DNA of 64,000 bases, taken from Aquilaria yunnanensis (taxonomy: Eukaryota; Streptophyta; Magnoliopsida; Malvales; Thymelaeaceae). The translations under genes were made by a program, and so were the position numbers. Each line of letters starts with the position of its first letter. The first letter of the stretch is position 1. The notes beneath the pieces were generated by a model. The model made no database searches. It saw only the letters and a list, made by a program, of their open reading frames with translations, and was not told the origin of the DNA. This document shows positions 1 to 10,830 of the stretch, piece after piece. Where the stretch lies: positions 10,170,501 through 10,234,500 of the forward strand of contig CM077599.1 of assembly GCA_039654915.1 (NCBI GenBank), given 5' to 3'.

Positions 1-1530
1 TTGCCCCCTTGGATGTGCATGAAAAAACCCTACATGTTCCTTTTGTTGCTGATTCCAGGTCCACGTAGCCCAAATCATAAGATTGATGTTTATCTACAAC
101 CTCTCATAGACGAGCTACGGCATCTGTGGTTTGATGGCGTCGAAACATGAGATGTGTCATTGAAACAAAATTTTATTCTGCGAGCAGCATTAATGTGGAC
201 CATAAATGACTTTCCGGCTTATGGCATGCTATCAGGGTGGATGACACATGGGCGATTGGCTTGCCCTATTTGTATGGGTGAAAGTAAGGCATTCCAACTT
301 AAGTATGGCGGGAAAATTTCTTTTTTTGACTGTCATCAGCAATTCCTCCCCCGGAACCACCCATATAGAAGGAATTGTACTTGCTTTAAGAAAGGGAAAT
401 CAGAAAAGTCATTGCCTCCTCCGCACTTATCAGGTGAAGATATATTTGAAAGAATCTCATGGATACCATCAGTTGGTAACGATGGTCCACAAAATTGACC
501 GTGTGATTATGGGAAATCACATAATTGGACGAAGCGAAGCATTTTCTGGGAGTTACCATATTGGGCCACGAACTTAATACGACATAATCTTGATGTTATG
601 CATATTGAGAAGAACGTGTTTGAGAATATATGGAATACTGTGATGGATGTTAAGAACAAAACGAAAGATAATGTAAAAGCACGGAAGGACCTGGAAATTT
701 ATTGTAATCGGCAGGAGTTAAACATGGTTCCACTTGATGATGGTCGTTCATTCAAACCAAAGGCGAGGTTCACATTGGATGTTAACCAAAGGCAAGATGT
801 GATCGCCTGGGTAAAATCATTACGACTCCCTGATGGATATGCCTCGAATCTTGGGAGATGTGTTGATACAGCTGGTTGCAATATGTATGGTATGAAGAGT
901 CATGATTGCCACGTTATGATGCAAAGGCTTCTCCCCATTGCCCTCGAAGCGCTACCCGACAATATTTGGAAGCCATTAACGGAGTTAAGCCTATTCTTTA
1001 GAGACTTGTGTTCTCCAGAGTTGCATGAAATCAGTTGTTTGTGTTGGAGGAAAATATTCCAATTATAATTTGTAAGCTTGAGAGAATTTTCCCTCCAGGG
1101 TTTTTTCATGTCATGGAGCATCTCCCAGTTCACTTGCCCTTTGAAGCAAGGGTTGGAGGACCTGTTCAGTATCGATGGATGTATAAATTTGAGCGGTGCA
1201 TGCATGACCTAAAAATGAAGGTTTCTAATACTGCTCATGTTGAGGGATCGATATGTGAAGCATACCTTATAGAGGAAACTTCCATCTTTTGCTCTTATTA
1301 CTTTGAGTCCCATGTTCCCTCAATGATGAACCGCGTACTGAGAAATGACGATGGTGGTCTTGTCTAATGTAATGGTGACTTGTGGACCATATTCACTTTT
1401 CCGGGACGACCATATGGTGCATGCCGCTATAGATTCCTCACGGACGATGAACTCAGACTTGCAACCACATACGTTCTTCTAAACTGTTCTCAGATCAGGC
1501 CATACCTAAAGTAAGTCATCAGTCATGTAA
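1..1530 (+). pseudogene. TNP2-like CACTA transposase (Transposase_21 + DUF4218), broken
   Basis: The translated product begins inside the Transposase_21 domain (LPPWMCMKKPYMF, then GPRSPNHKIDVYLQPLIDEL), continues through WTINDFPAYGMLSGW and CPICM...SFFDCHQQFLP, and reaches LDVMHIEKNVFENIW near 585-640. DUF4218 follows (FPPGFFHVMEHLPVHLPFEA, GGPVQYRWMY, VEGSICEAYL) at about 1090-1370. An in-frame TGA at 148-150, a frame change near 480-500 and another near 1030-1060 break it, and a TAA interrupts the end of DUF4218 at about 1365. The protein is the cut-and-paste transposase of CACTA elements. It starts outside the window, so its 5' end is unknown. Its decay means it could not mobilise the second CACTA-like element at 9585. 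Confidence 0.88.
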
Positions 1531-1811
1531 AGACATTCTAACGTTGACTATGTAAAAATTCAGTACTACTCATCAAACAAAACTAACATACTTTTATTGT
1601 TTCTGTTATTGGCCACAGTATGTTTGTGGACATGGTCAGGGAAACTGCACCCGAGATAACAATGTCCGAGATGAACATACACAGTGAAAACAATTTCTCA
1701 GCCTGGCTCCGACAATATGTACGTGTGCTTTTAGGACAGAATATATTGCAATATGTTAAGTTATAAAAGTCTCCATATATGTTGTCCTAAATTGAAATAT
1801 GTTTTACATAG

Positions 1812-2543
1812 GTTGATGACCCAGGTAACAATATTGTCGATACCATCTTGTGGGATGTTGCATGTGGGCCCTCACGGCGAGTTCAGACATGGCCGGTGTA
1901 TTTCACAAATGGGTACAAGTTTCACATAAGTGAATGGGGGAAGGACAAATCAACATTTAATAGTGGAGTATGCATACGCAGCACGGGTACAAGTGAAGTT
2001 GAATGCGATTTTTATGGTATATTAGAAGAAGTCATTCAACTCGAATATCCTGACTTTCCGCATAAGAATGTTGTCTTGTTTATGTGCAACTGGTTTGACC
2101 CAACACCTGAACGTGGAACTCGAATGCATAAACAGTTTGGGTTAGTTGAGATCCGGAATAGCCGCAGATATCAGAAGTTTGATCCTTTCATTCTAGCATC
2201 ACAGGCTGACCAAGTTTACTACACACAATATCCGAGTAAGCCACGTGAAAGAAACGGGTGGTCAGCTGTTATGAAGATAAAACCTCGATGGATAATACAG
2301 GCTGCAGTTATGGACACGGATGACGTGTATCAAGACAGTGCATCCGTTAATTGTCAAAGAATTGAAGATGACCCAATTGAGGAGTTAGCTGACCCGGGTG
2401 TCGGTGATGATATTGAAGAAGATGTACTTGAGGAGGGGGGATCTAATGGCGAGACAGAGGATGGTGAGGAGTTTATATCGAATGACAGTGACTCTGAAGA
2501 GTCCGAGGAGTTTGAGTCGAATGACAGCAGTGGGTCTGAATGA
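1812..2543 (+). pseudogene. DUF4216 C-terminal exon of the TNP2-like transposase
   Basis: An open reading frame runs from an acceptor-like TTTACATAG at 1803-1811 to a TGA at 2541-2543. It holds the DUF4216 signature: WDVACGPSRRVQTWPVYFTNGYKF-like text, then GILEEVIQLEYPDFP and NVVLFMCNWFDPTPERGTR. A long acidic Glu/Asp/Ser tail covers about the last 70 residues, which is usual for the C terminus of plant TNP2 proteins. This exon is open, unlike the upstream part, but can only be the 3' end of a broken gene. Its role outside transposition is unknown. Confidence 0.85.
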
Positions 2544-2701
2544 ATGATTAGATAACATGTATTAGGAACAATGGTAACCTTTAATTTTTATGTATGTCAT
2601 GGAAATATTTGAGTACGTTTATGTACCCTTAATACTGCACAATATATGTCAGTAGATATATGTTATGTTTAATTCACCAACTTACCGAAAAATAAATGCA
2701 G

Positions 2702-4461
2702 ATGCCTCGTAAAGGGGATAACACGTATAAACGCCGACATGGGAAATGACCATTTGCGCAGTTTAAGGAGGTAATGGAACCAATACTTAATGAACGACAT
2801 AGGATGGGTTCTTCATCCCGGGCACAGGAGGATGTCGGTGTGGAGACGCAGGGAACAACAGTGCCACCCACGCAGGTCCCCTCACATGAGCACCGAGCTG
2901 ACGGCGGTGGAGGCACGCCATCTGGACATGGATCTGGTGCGCGGCACCTAAGGCACCCCATAGTGCCGACCCATCCCTCAGATGATGATATACATATTGA
3001 TGACATCCCATCATCGATGTCACAGACAGCAGGTCGACCGCGGATGAGGATATCCCCACATGGTAACACGTAAGTGATAAATACCAGACACAAGTATTAA
3101 TATTAGTGAGAAAATACTTTACATGGAATCATTCTTTGAAACTTAAGTCCGATAATTTAAATGTCACAGATTCATTCCAGCTGCGGCGACACGGTTAGTG
3201 ACACCATGTTTCACCACACATTTCAAGCCATATTCTGATTGGTCCTCCGTCTCTCCATCAGACCTGCAGTAATGGTGGCGTGTTTTTGAGGTATAACAAT
3301 AATATTACTATGATAATGATGTAATAATATTATAAGATATAGAATGGTATTTTCCCATGCTAATAGTTTAAACATATTAACCAGTACAGAGGAGCTGTGA
3401 GTGGGATCCCATACACCATAATGAGGTGTATCGGGTTTGGAATGTATTGGGAGCACAGCATTACAGAAGCATGATGTCAGAAATTCGGCGTGTGAAAGAT
3501 CCGGTTAAACGTCGAGCGAAGGCGAACTTTATGTCAGATGCTGCATATGCGGAGATGGAGGCATATTGGGCGAGTCCTGAGTTCATTCAGAAGTCCACGA
3601 AGTTCAAGGCAATGCGAGCAACAATGACTGACGAGGATTCACAGTCTGGCTCTTGCAGCGCGACATATGCTGGGGGATCTATCTCAATGTCTGCACATCG
3701 AGAGCAAATGGTATGTATGCTTTAATGTTCTTTCAAACAACATTTCAGATACTAATGAAATATTGTAACATATTAATGTTGGTTTTCATTCAAATAGAGA
3801 GAGAGAGATCCTGAGAAGAAGGACCCTGGCTTGTTTAAAGTCCTTCAAGCGACACATAAAATGAAGAATGGGAAATATGTTAGTAAGCGCTGTGAAGAAG
3901 TTGCTGTAAGTAGTAAAAGTCGTTTGGTTGCATAATATTCTTAACTTAATTACTATGTTTTACAAATTATGACATGACTAAATGTATTTTATGACGTTGC
4001 TGTAGACTCGTATCAGTGCAGAGATTGAGGAGCAAACACAGCAAGAGGATGGAATAGAGGCCATTGATGAACTAGCAATCATTAGTACCGCATCTGGCGG
4101 TAGAAAGAGAGGCCGGGTATTTGGATTAGGATCTGAGCAGTGTGCTATACCGGGACACCGACAGCCAGGTCCCATCCCGCCTATCGACATCACACAGACA
4201 CCGCAATTCAACGAGCAAGTACAGAAGATGATGGCGGAGGAGAATGCGCGAAGGGATGGGAAGTAAGAGAGGAAGCTCGAGAGGATTAAGAGGAGACAGA
4301 AAGCAGAGATGGAGGCTCAAAGAGCTGCATTGGAGGCAAACCGGGCTCAGTTGGAGATTATTTGTCGTTCGCTAAACCTTCCATGCCCGCCGGCACAACC
4401 AGTTCCACATTATCCTGATGACTTGGAGTCAGAGGATGAGGAGATAGTCGGGACTCCGTGA
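2702..4461 (+). pseudogene. Second CACTA protein (Transposase_24 / Ptta-En/Spm type), broken
   Basis: A reading frame starts with MPRKGDNTYKRRHGK just after an AG acceptor-like site at 2700-2701, and is cut by TGA at 2747-2749 where the family continues PFAQFKEVMEP. Later exons at about 3170-3291, 3390-3725, 3800-3906 and 4005-4461 carry YSDWSSVS, a WWRVFE-like stretch preceded by TAG, EWDPIHHNEVYRVWN, RRAKANFMSDAAYAEMEAYW and a final charged coiled-coil stretch. A TAA at 4264 interrupts the last exon. This is the TNP1/Transposase_24-type second protein of plant CACTA elements, which in characterised systems binds subterminal repeats. With three internal stops it is inactive. Confidence 0.8.
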
Positions 4462-4799
4462 TGGGCGTCATCAACAGGTTAGCGCATTTCTGCAGTTCTT
4501 GTGTTAGAGCCCTAGACATAATTATTTTTAGACCTAAATCAGACTGACTTGATATTTATGAAATGTGTAAGCCGTTGAATGTTGAATGCTTTCTTTTAGA
4601 CATATCTGTTATTGCTTTAATTATGCTGTAGTTGAGAATATTTTATTTCAATTACGTTGGCATAGTTGTGTAATGTTTATTGCTGAGTAAAGCCGGGCGT
4701 ACTTTTGAATTGGTATTTTACTTTTGAATGTGGATTGAAACGGGGAAAAATACGAAACAACCGAAACCTGGAACGTTTAATATACATAACGAACGCGCA

Positions 4800-5215
4800 A
4801 ATGTGAAACAAACCAACTTCCGCGAAGGGTTAGTACCAACGGCTTCATAACAGCAACCTTACCAACTTCCGGCAGTTGGTAATTACCAACTGCCAAGTTA
4901 CCAATTGCTAACAGTTGGTAACCCATTTACCAACTGCTGGCAGTTGGTAACCCATTTAGCAACGTGCAGCAGTTGGTAAGTTACCAACAGCTGACAGTTG
5001 GTAAATTACCAACTGCTGACAGTTGGTAACTACAACTACGCGATGGAAATCCAGTCCTTTAAATGACCGTTGGAATTTACCAACGTGTTATTAGTTGCGC
5101 GTTGGTAAAAAATTTTCCAACGTATCGAATACCAACTGCCATTTACCAACGTGCAGCAGTTGGTATTTACCAACTGCTGCACGTTGGTAAATGGCAGTTG
5201 GTAAAGTCGGTTATT
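4800..5215. repeat. CACTA subterminal repeat array (TTGGTAA / TTACCAA)
   Basis: More than a dozen copies of a TTGGTAA core or its complement TTACCAA occur in both orientations, often as CAGTTGGTAA...TTACCAACTG palindromes. Dense short repeats of mixed orientation next to the terminus are the typical binding region for the second CACTA protein. The array supports placing the element end at 5224. 4462-4799 between the last coding remnant and this array shows nothing else recognisable. Confidence 0.8.
5130..5203. repeat. Near-perfect 36-bp palindrome in the CACTA terminus
   Basis: The arm at 5130-5165 is exactly reverse-complementary to 5168-5203 with a 2-base TT spacer. Each arm contains CCAACTGCC, TTTACCAACG and TGCAGCAGTTGG. 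It is built from the subterminal TTGGTAA units and would form a strong hairpin if transcribed or single-stranded. Confidence 0.85.
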
Positions 5216-5239
5216 TTAGTAGTGTTAACCATAAAAAAG

Positions 5240-5555
5240 CTCTAAATTAACGCTAAATAACCCTAAAACAAATCCCAAAACCCTAATATTAAATTAATTC
5301 AATACCTTATATTTAGCTAATTTTGTATCCCTAAACACTAATTTCAAATCCTAAGCCCTAAATAAAAATCCCAAACCTTAAATCTATATTCAATACCTTA
5401 ACTTAACCCCTTAAAAACCTTAAATTCTAATTCTATATCACTAGATAAAAAAAAATCTCAAATCTTAAACCCTAAAAAATTCCCAATACATATATCCCTG
5501 AACTTTAAAAAACTCCAAACCCTAAAAAACTATAAACTCCTAAACCAACTTAGGA
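5240..5555. repeat. Degenerate CCCTAAA (telomere-like) motif cluster
   Basis: Scattered CCCTAA/CCCTAAA motifs occur on the plus strand (near 5261, 5281, 5330, 5358, 5469 and 5521) in AT-rich sequence directly outside the CACTA right end. The plant telomere repeat is TTTAGGG. The copies are not in tandem register, so this may be a very old interstitial telomeric stretch or simple low-complexity sequence. Confidence 0.35.
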
Positions 5556-6704
5556 TACATAAAAAATTGACTGAAGGGCGATTACAGTTAAATGTGGGAA
5601 AATTTATTAACTGAAAAGTGACTGTAAAGTGGACAATTAAATATTTCAATCGCTCAATAGTCACGACAGAAAGAATACCTTTTTTTATTCTAATTGATTA
5701 GCAAATGCCATAGCTAGTTACTGACTTTCAGTCGTCATTTTCAATCACGATTTTACAACTCTCTTGTAGTACGCAAGGTATATATATAATTATATAATAA
5801 AAAATTATAGTATTACTAGTGTGTGTGTGTGTGTGTATTTCTTTGAAAAATTATAATGATTATCTTGTGTTTTTATATTAAACCATTAAACTAATGTCCC
5901 ACTATTGAAATTACTAGAGAGAAGTAATTGGTTGAGTGGAAGATACTGCGCAAGCAACTCTTTTAATCCATTTTGTTAACAGCATGTTAAACTCTTTTAA
6001 ATGTATCTAAGTACATATATTTAAATGTTGATTGAATTATATATTATGTTAAATATTTCATAAACTATTTATGGATGTAAATTTATTAAATTTAAGTATT
6101 GTTATAGGTATATGATATAAACTGAAAACCCAAAAAACCAGAACTGAAAAACCTAGAATCATGATTCTGATTCTATTCATTTCTTGAACCTTGTGTTGTA
6201 TAAAAAAAAATATGGAACTAAAATCATTTCAAATTGGTTCAATTTCACCATAAAATCAAATCAATCCGAACTCTATATACTCACCCTATTTTGCACATAT
6301 CACAATATGGAGGATTTCGTCCCGATCGCGCATGAGCAATCTTTTGAGCAGAAATGAAATCAGTACGCTCAGAATCATTTTGGTATTGAGTTATGTATGT
6401 GCTGTCTGCAGCACTCGTATCAAAGCTAACTGCAGTCAAACTTCATTCTATACAAATATATTTACAGTGTAGTCGAGTTGGTTTTTTTTTCTAAAAAAGT
6501 TAGCGTTTAATTTCATGTATTTATGATTACTTGTTTAAATTAAATATCAATTCAAAATTTATAGTTTTAGAAATCCAAAAATATTCTTTTTCGGAAAATT
6601 AAATATTTTTTATTATTTTCTAATTTTTATTCTGAATTTGGGAAAAATATATAAAAATTTATTTAGTTTCTTATTTTTTTTTACACTCAAAATTATCTAC
6701 AAGT

Positions 6705-6737
6705 AGAGGGTTTTTAGAGGGTTTTTAGAGGGTTTTT
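6705..6737. repeat. Three tandem 11-bp units
   Basis: AGAGGGTTTTT is repeated three times without change at 6705-6715, 6716-6726 and 6727-6737. It is a simple minisatellite seed with no visible function. Confidence 0.8.
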
Positions 6738-6967
6738 AAATGAGGAGAAAGGAGTATTGTTTCTAAATGAAACTAATTTTAGATTAAAAATAAGAACAAA
6801 CAAAAATGTTATTTTTAATGTGTAAAAAAAATAGGTCTTAATCGAAATTGGCACATGATAAATTTCATATTAATTTCTTTGTCTAACATGAAAGATTCTA
6901 CTGCAAATTTGAAAAGGAAATTTGCAGTTCCTTTTCAAATTGTCCTTTAGCATCTTAAGTAGTACAA

Positions 6968-7215
6968 AAACATACTATTTCCGTCCCATATTCTTTACAT
7001 TCTTTGACTTTTCACATAGTTTGACTTGAATTTATTTATATTAGTATTTGTTAGAAAAAATTTTAAAAAAATATATTTAGAAACTATATATCTTGATTTA
7101 TTATTTTTATATAAAATTTTTTTATTTATATATTAAAATATTAAAAATAAAAAATTATAAATTAAATACTAAAAAGTAAATGATACAAAGAATATCAAGT
7201 AGAAGAAGTATCAAA
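6968..7215. mobile_element. Possible Stowaway-like MITE relic
   Basis: The left side reads TATTTCCGTCCCATATTC, close to the common plant Stowaway terminus CTCCGTCCC. The right side (GATACAAAGAATATCAAG) is partly complementary to it. The interior is very AT-rich. The termini match only in part and no clear TA duplication is proved, so the call is tentative. Confidence 0.35.
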
Positions 7216-7515
7216 TACTGAGTTAAAAAAAGAAACTACTAAATATACTTAGTATTGTGTGCATGCATGTGCACAGTGAAGTGACAGATAAATACAGATG
7301 TTAAAAATGCCACCAGAACAGAACAGCTTAATTTGATTTAAATAATTGAGCAATGACAATTTTTAATAAGAATAACGTCTAAAATAAAATGTGAATTTTA
7401 ATGTCTGGCCGGGGTCCGACTACGATCGTCATTCCGGATCGAGCCGGACATCCGGACATAATTATTTTCACAGTTCCTGCGCCGTCATTTCCTATTATGA
7501 ATTACTCTGATCTGA

Positions 7516-8919
7516 TCAACGTTGTTGCAGCAAAGTGTGCCTAACGTGCTTCGTCAACACAGCCAGAGCAACGTCCACCGCGTCCTCAAATCCGACGCCT
7601 CTCCGACTCGGCCCCGGATGCGCGTAGCTCAATTTAGGGATCAATCCAATCACTGTCTCCCGGATTTTCCCGGCTTCTTCGCTCGAAAATCTCGACAATA
7701 CTTGCTCTATTCTGTTGCTGTCCTCCCCGTGTTCATCGATATACACTGAATACTCCTCCTTTTCAGCCGGAAAAAACCATTTGTACTGCGTGTAAGCCGT
7801 GTGCGGCGAGAAGAACACCGGAATACACCCCGCCAACACCGCGTCGAACGTAGACCTCCGCGTGAACGAGTCTCCCGGTGCCTGGAGGCAGAATACCGAC
7901 CGGGTCATCACTCGGAGGATCTCTCTTGGGTCGTAGCACTTTGGATTCCCGTTCTCGCACTTCACCAGCTCGCAGCGAGGCGACTCGCCGCACTGCTTTA
8001 TCATCTTATCCCTGACCGCTGCCTTCTCCAACCCCTTCCTCGGACCGCCGACGAAAGAGAATAGAAAAGGTCGTTCAAATCTACGGACCTCGTCCTGCCA
8101 CGCCAGCATTTGGGCGGTTGTGGACGGATGGAAATAAGACGGGTAAGGGATCCCGTGTTGGTTGGACCCGGTCCATGGTTGCCGCTCAACCGTCAGCACC
8201 GACATATTTTTTACAGGTGGCAGGTTTAGGAGGACGTTAGCGCCAAAATCCGGCACATCGTCGGTTCTCATAAAGTCCCACGCGGTCCTGCCCAGAGCAA
8301 TAAAATGGTCTCGACCATTACTCTTCCGCCACGTTGGTTGTCGCACGATGTAGGCCACCAATCGAATAGCCAGCGCGTCGCGAGCCGTGTGATTGTACTC
8401 GCGGAACACGCTTGAAGCGTATAGGCCGCCGTAAAAGGGAACGTAGAAGAGTGTGGCACGGGCAGGGTCGCGCGTGCGACAAGGATGGTTCTCTACTCGC
8501 GCATGGAAGATCATCTCGGCGATGAACTGGTGGGTGGCGAACCAGGGGTTGGGCCCCCCGACGGGGTGGTCCATGGCGGCTAGAGGTTGGCCGAGGCCGC
8601 GGTTTTCGACGTAGGGACACATGTTGGTGTAAACGTTGAGGCGGGCGCAGTCGGCAAGAAGGTCGAAGTTGAACTGCGGCGGCAAATCGTACATGTAAAA
8701 GAAGCCGCCGGCATCGCAGGTAGGCACCGATGATTCGGCAACTTTCTCGGGAACTGATATAGTGTGGATGAATGAGGTTTGTGGGGATGGGCCAGGAGGT
8801 TTGGTGGTGGGAGGCAGCCAAAAGAGGAGGAAGAAGAACCAGGAGATGAGGAAGAGGAAGAGAAAAGCGGAGAACTTGACATGGGAGTTGAAGAATTTGA
8901 AAGGTTTTTTGGTCCACAT
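7516..8919 (-). CDS. GT47 exostosin-family glycosyltransferase (xyloglucan galactosyltransferase-like, MUR3/XLT2 type)
   Basis: This is a single-exon, 467-residue type II Golgi membrane protein. The ATG at 8917-8919 is the likely start; upstream in-frame sequence to 8985 has no ATG. A short basic tail (MWTKKPFKF) is followed by a membrane anchor at about residues 17-36 (FLFLFLISWFFFLLFWL). The lumenal exostosin domain starts near residue 68 (FFYMYDLPPQFN). Family motifs in order are TRDPARATLFYVPFYGGL, GRDHFIALGRTAWDF, GIPYPSYFHP, RPFLFSFVGGPR, SVFCLQAPGDSFTRRSTFDA, AGCIPVFF and AYTQYKWFFP. GT47-A members transfer galactose or related sugars from UDP-sugars to xyloglucan side chains for the cell wall. 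The members differ in sugar and position, and sequence alone does not say which applies. It is shorter than MUR3 (about 620 residues) but normal for the smaller GT47-A members. The GC-rich frame is fully open and looks functional. It stands alone, unrelated to its transposon and NLR neighbours. Confidence 0.9.
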   Translation of the reverse strand: MWTKKPFKFFNSHVKFSAFLFLFLISWFFFLLFWLPPTTKPPGPSPQTSFIHTISVPEKVAESSVPTCDAGGFFYMYDLPPQFNFDLLADCARLNVYTNMCPYVENRGLGQPLAAMDHPVGGPNPWFATHQFIAEMIFHARVENHPCRTRDPARATLFYVPFYGGLYASSVFREYNHTARDALAIRLVAYIVRQPTWRKSNGRDHFIALGRTAWDFMRTDDVPDFGANVLLNLPPVKNMSVLTVERQPWTGSNQHGIPYPSYFHPSTTAQMLAWQDEVRRFERPFLFSFVGGPRKGLEKAAVRDKMIKQCGESPRCELVKCENGNPKCYDPREILRVMTRSVFCLQAPGDSFTRRSTFDAVLAGCIPVFFSPHTAYTQYKWFFPAEKEEYSVYIDEHGEDSNRIEQVLSRFSSEEAGKIRETVIGLIPKLSYAHPGPSRRGVGFEDAVDVALAVLTKHVRHTLLQQR

Positions 8920-9048
8920 CGTTGAAAAAGTAGTATATATTGCTGGTGGCGAAAGAATTTGAACAAAAGGACAGGCCGAGGCCAAGCTGGGCAGATAGAC
9001 AGGATCCCCTACAGGGTTTTCAAATGTTTGGAAGAAGTGAGTTAATAG

Positions 9049-9055
9049 TATATAT
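9049..9055 (-). promoter_or_regulatory. Candidate TATA box for the GT47 gene
   Basis: A TATATAT run lies about 130 bp upstream of the GT47 ATG on the minus strand. This is a plausible distance for a plant core promoter with a 5' UTR of about 100 bp. TA-rich runs are common here, so the evidence is weak. Confidence 0.3.
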
Positions 9056-9584
9056 GCCTGAAATAGCTGATTAAAGTGGAACTGCGCGAAGATCAGGAAA
9101 ACGCAGAAAGAAACAAAGTAGCGTGCCTTCTTCTTACTTGGGTAAAGAAAAATTCATATTAAGCCTACTAATTAAATCAATGTAAAAGCATATATCTTAT
9201 CAAATCTGAGACGTTAGTTTATAACTAGCTAGATGCAGAGAAAACTTGATTAAAGTGGTCCACCTTTTCAAATATTAACCAAACAATTGCAAACTATTTT
9301 CATAAAATTTTACCATTAATGTTGTTAATAAAAATCTAACAATACTCACAATTAAAAAGCAGTAAAATGGCGAGGTGGTTAGTGGACGGGCCAATAAAAG
9401 ACCCTAATGTCTGAGCTGACTATGACTATGAGGCGAAAAAGGCTTGGACAAAAATGCGCAACGGTATTTTCATGACCAATCTATTGGGGTAGTTCATGGG
9501 ATGGGCGGAGTAAAGAAAATTTTCCTAGGGGTGGCGTCACTTACATGCATTTATTTTAGGAGGTCTCAAGACACATATTCTCCT
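9056..9584. other. Intergenic, upstream flank of the GT47 gene
   Basis: No coding region or recognisable element was seen. It presumably includes the GT47 promoter region and ends at the CACTACTAG terminus of the next transposon. Confidence 0.55.
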
Positions 9585-9599
9585 CACTACTAGAAACAC

Positions 9600-10830
9600 T
9601 GCATTTAGCGACGGCTAAAAACAGTCACAAATTAGCGACGGTAAACAATCACTAAAAATTCGGTGAAAGTTTAGCGATAATTGAAAGTCGCTAATTTTTA
9701 GTGACGTCTTGCTGTCGCTAAATTAGCGAAGGCAGGTAGTCGCTAAAATTAGCGACGGCTTACCTTCGCTAATGTCGCTAAAACTATTAACCGTCGCTAA
9801 TTGACTTTAAGCGGTTCAAAAATTACATACAGCTTATCCTTGGTAATATTCCAAAGACTAACGATGACTAATTATGATTGGCTTTTTATGAGATTGTTCA
9901 TTCTCTTTTTTTTTTTTCATTTGTTTTGATAATGAAAGTTTAGCGACGGTTGAAAGTCGCTAATTTTTAGCGACGTCTTGCCGTCGCTAAGTTAGCGAAG
10001 GCAGGTAGTCACTAAAATTAGCGATGGCTTGCCTTTGCTAAATTAGCGAAAGCAGGTAGTCGCTAAAATTAGCGACTGCCTGCCTTCGCTAATGTCGCTA
10101 AAACTATTAACCGTCGCTAATTGGCTTTAAGCGGTTCAAAAATTACATACAGCTTATCCTTGGTAATATTCCAAAAACTAGCGATGACTAATTATGACTG
10201 GCTTTTTATGAAATTGTTCATTCTCATTTTTTTTTCATTTGTTTTGATAATGAAAGTTTAGCGACGGTTGAAAGTCGCTAATTTTTAGCGACGGCAAGGT
10301 AGCGAAGGCAGGTAGTCGCTAAAATTAGCGACGGTTTGCCTTCGCTAAATTAGCGAAGGCAGGTAGTCGCTAAAATTAGCGACGGCTTGCCTTCGCTAAT
10401 GTCGCTAAAACTATTAACCGTCGCTAATTGGCTTTAAGCGGTTCAAAAATTACATACAGCTTATCCTTGGTAATATTCCAAAGACTAGCGATGACTAACT
10501 ATGACTGGCTTTTTATGAGATTGTTCATTCTCTTTTTTTTTTTTTTCATTTGTTTTGATAATGAAAGTTTAGCGATGGTTGAAAGTCGCTAATTTTTAGC
10601 GACTCTTGTCGTCGCTAAATTAGCGAAGGCAGGTAGTCGCTAAAATTAGCGACGGCTTTAGCGAAGGCAGGTAGTCGCTAAAATTAGCAACGGCCTGCCT
10701 TCGCTAATGTCGCTAAAACTATTAACCGTCGCTAATTGGCTTTAAGCAGTTCAAAAATTACATACAGCTTATCCTTGGTAATATTCCAAAGACTAGCGAT
10801 GACTAATTATGACTGGTTTTTTATGAAATT
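9600..10830. repeat. Tandem array of about 310-bp units inside the CACTA left arm
   Basis: Four units share a block beginning GCGGTTCAAAAATTACATAC, with start positions 9811, 10131, 10438 and 10746 (GCAGTT in the last), giving periods of 320, 307 and 308 bp. Each unit combines a T-rich stretch with several TTAGCGACGGC / GCCGTCGCTAA subterminal motifs in both orientations. The units differ by small indels and point changes, indicating expansion by unequal exchange or replication slippage. Confidence 0.88.

Larger units (their letters stand above)
1..5224 (+). mobile_element. CACTA (En/Spm) DNA transposon, right-hand part, decayed
   Basis: The stretch contains, in order, TNP2-type transposase remnants, DUF4218, DUF4216 and Transposase_24 remnants, then dense subterminal repeats. 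It ends in TAGTAGTG at 5217-5224, the complement of a CACTACTA terminus, as expected for a CACTA right end. The next bases are TTA (5225-5227), the likely 3-bp target duplication; the left partner is outside the window, so this cannot be confirmed. Stop codons and a frameshift in the transposase genes show the copy is not autonomous. Family assignment is confident; the exact right end is a motif-based inference. Confidence 0.88.
5225..7515. other. AT-rich intergenic region
   Basis: No coding region could be supported. It contains telomere-like CCCTAAA motifs (5240-5555), a short GT microsatellite (about 5820-5837), three tandem 11-bp units (6705-6737), a possible Stowaway-like MITE (6968-7215) and the downstream flank of the minus-strand GT47 gene. 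Confidence 0.6.

Noticed and set aside
5063..5245. Open frame of 60 codons at the CACTA end
   Set aside because: It is made of TTGGTAA subterminal repeats.
7522..8962. Several open frames on both strands overlapping the GT47 gene
   Set aside because: They are shadows of a GC-rich coding sequence and lack family motifs.
8920..8985. N-terminal extension of the GT47 protein by 22 residues
   Set aside because: It would start at a TTG; the first in-frame ATG is at 8919 and gives a normal short tail before the membrane anchor.
9600..10830. CRISPR-like array
   Set aside because: Repeat units are long, diverged and inside a eukaryotic transposon; there are no uniform short repeats with unique spacers and no cas genes.
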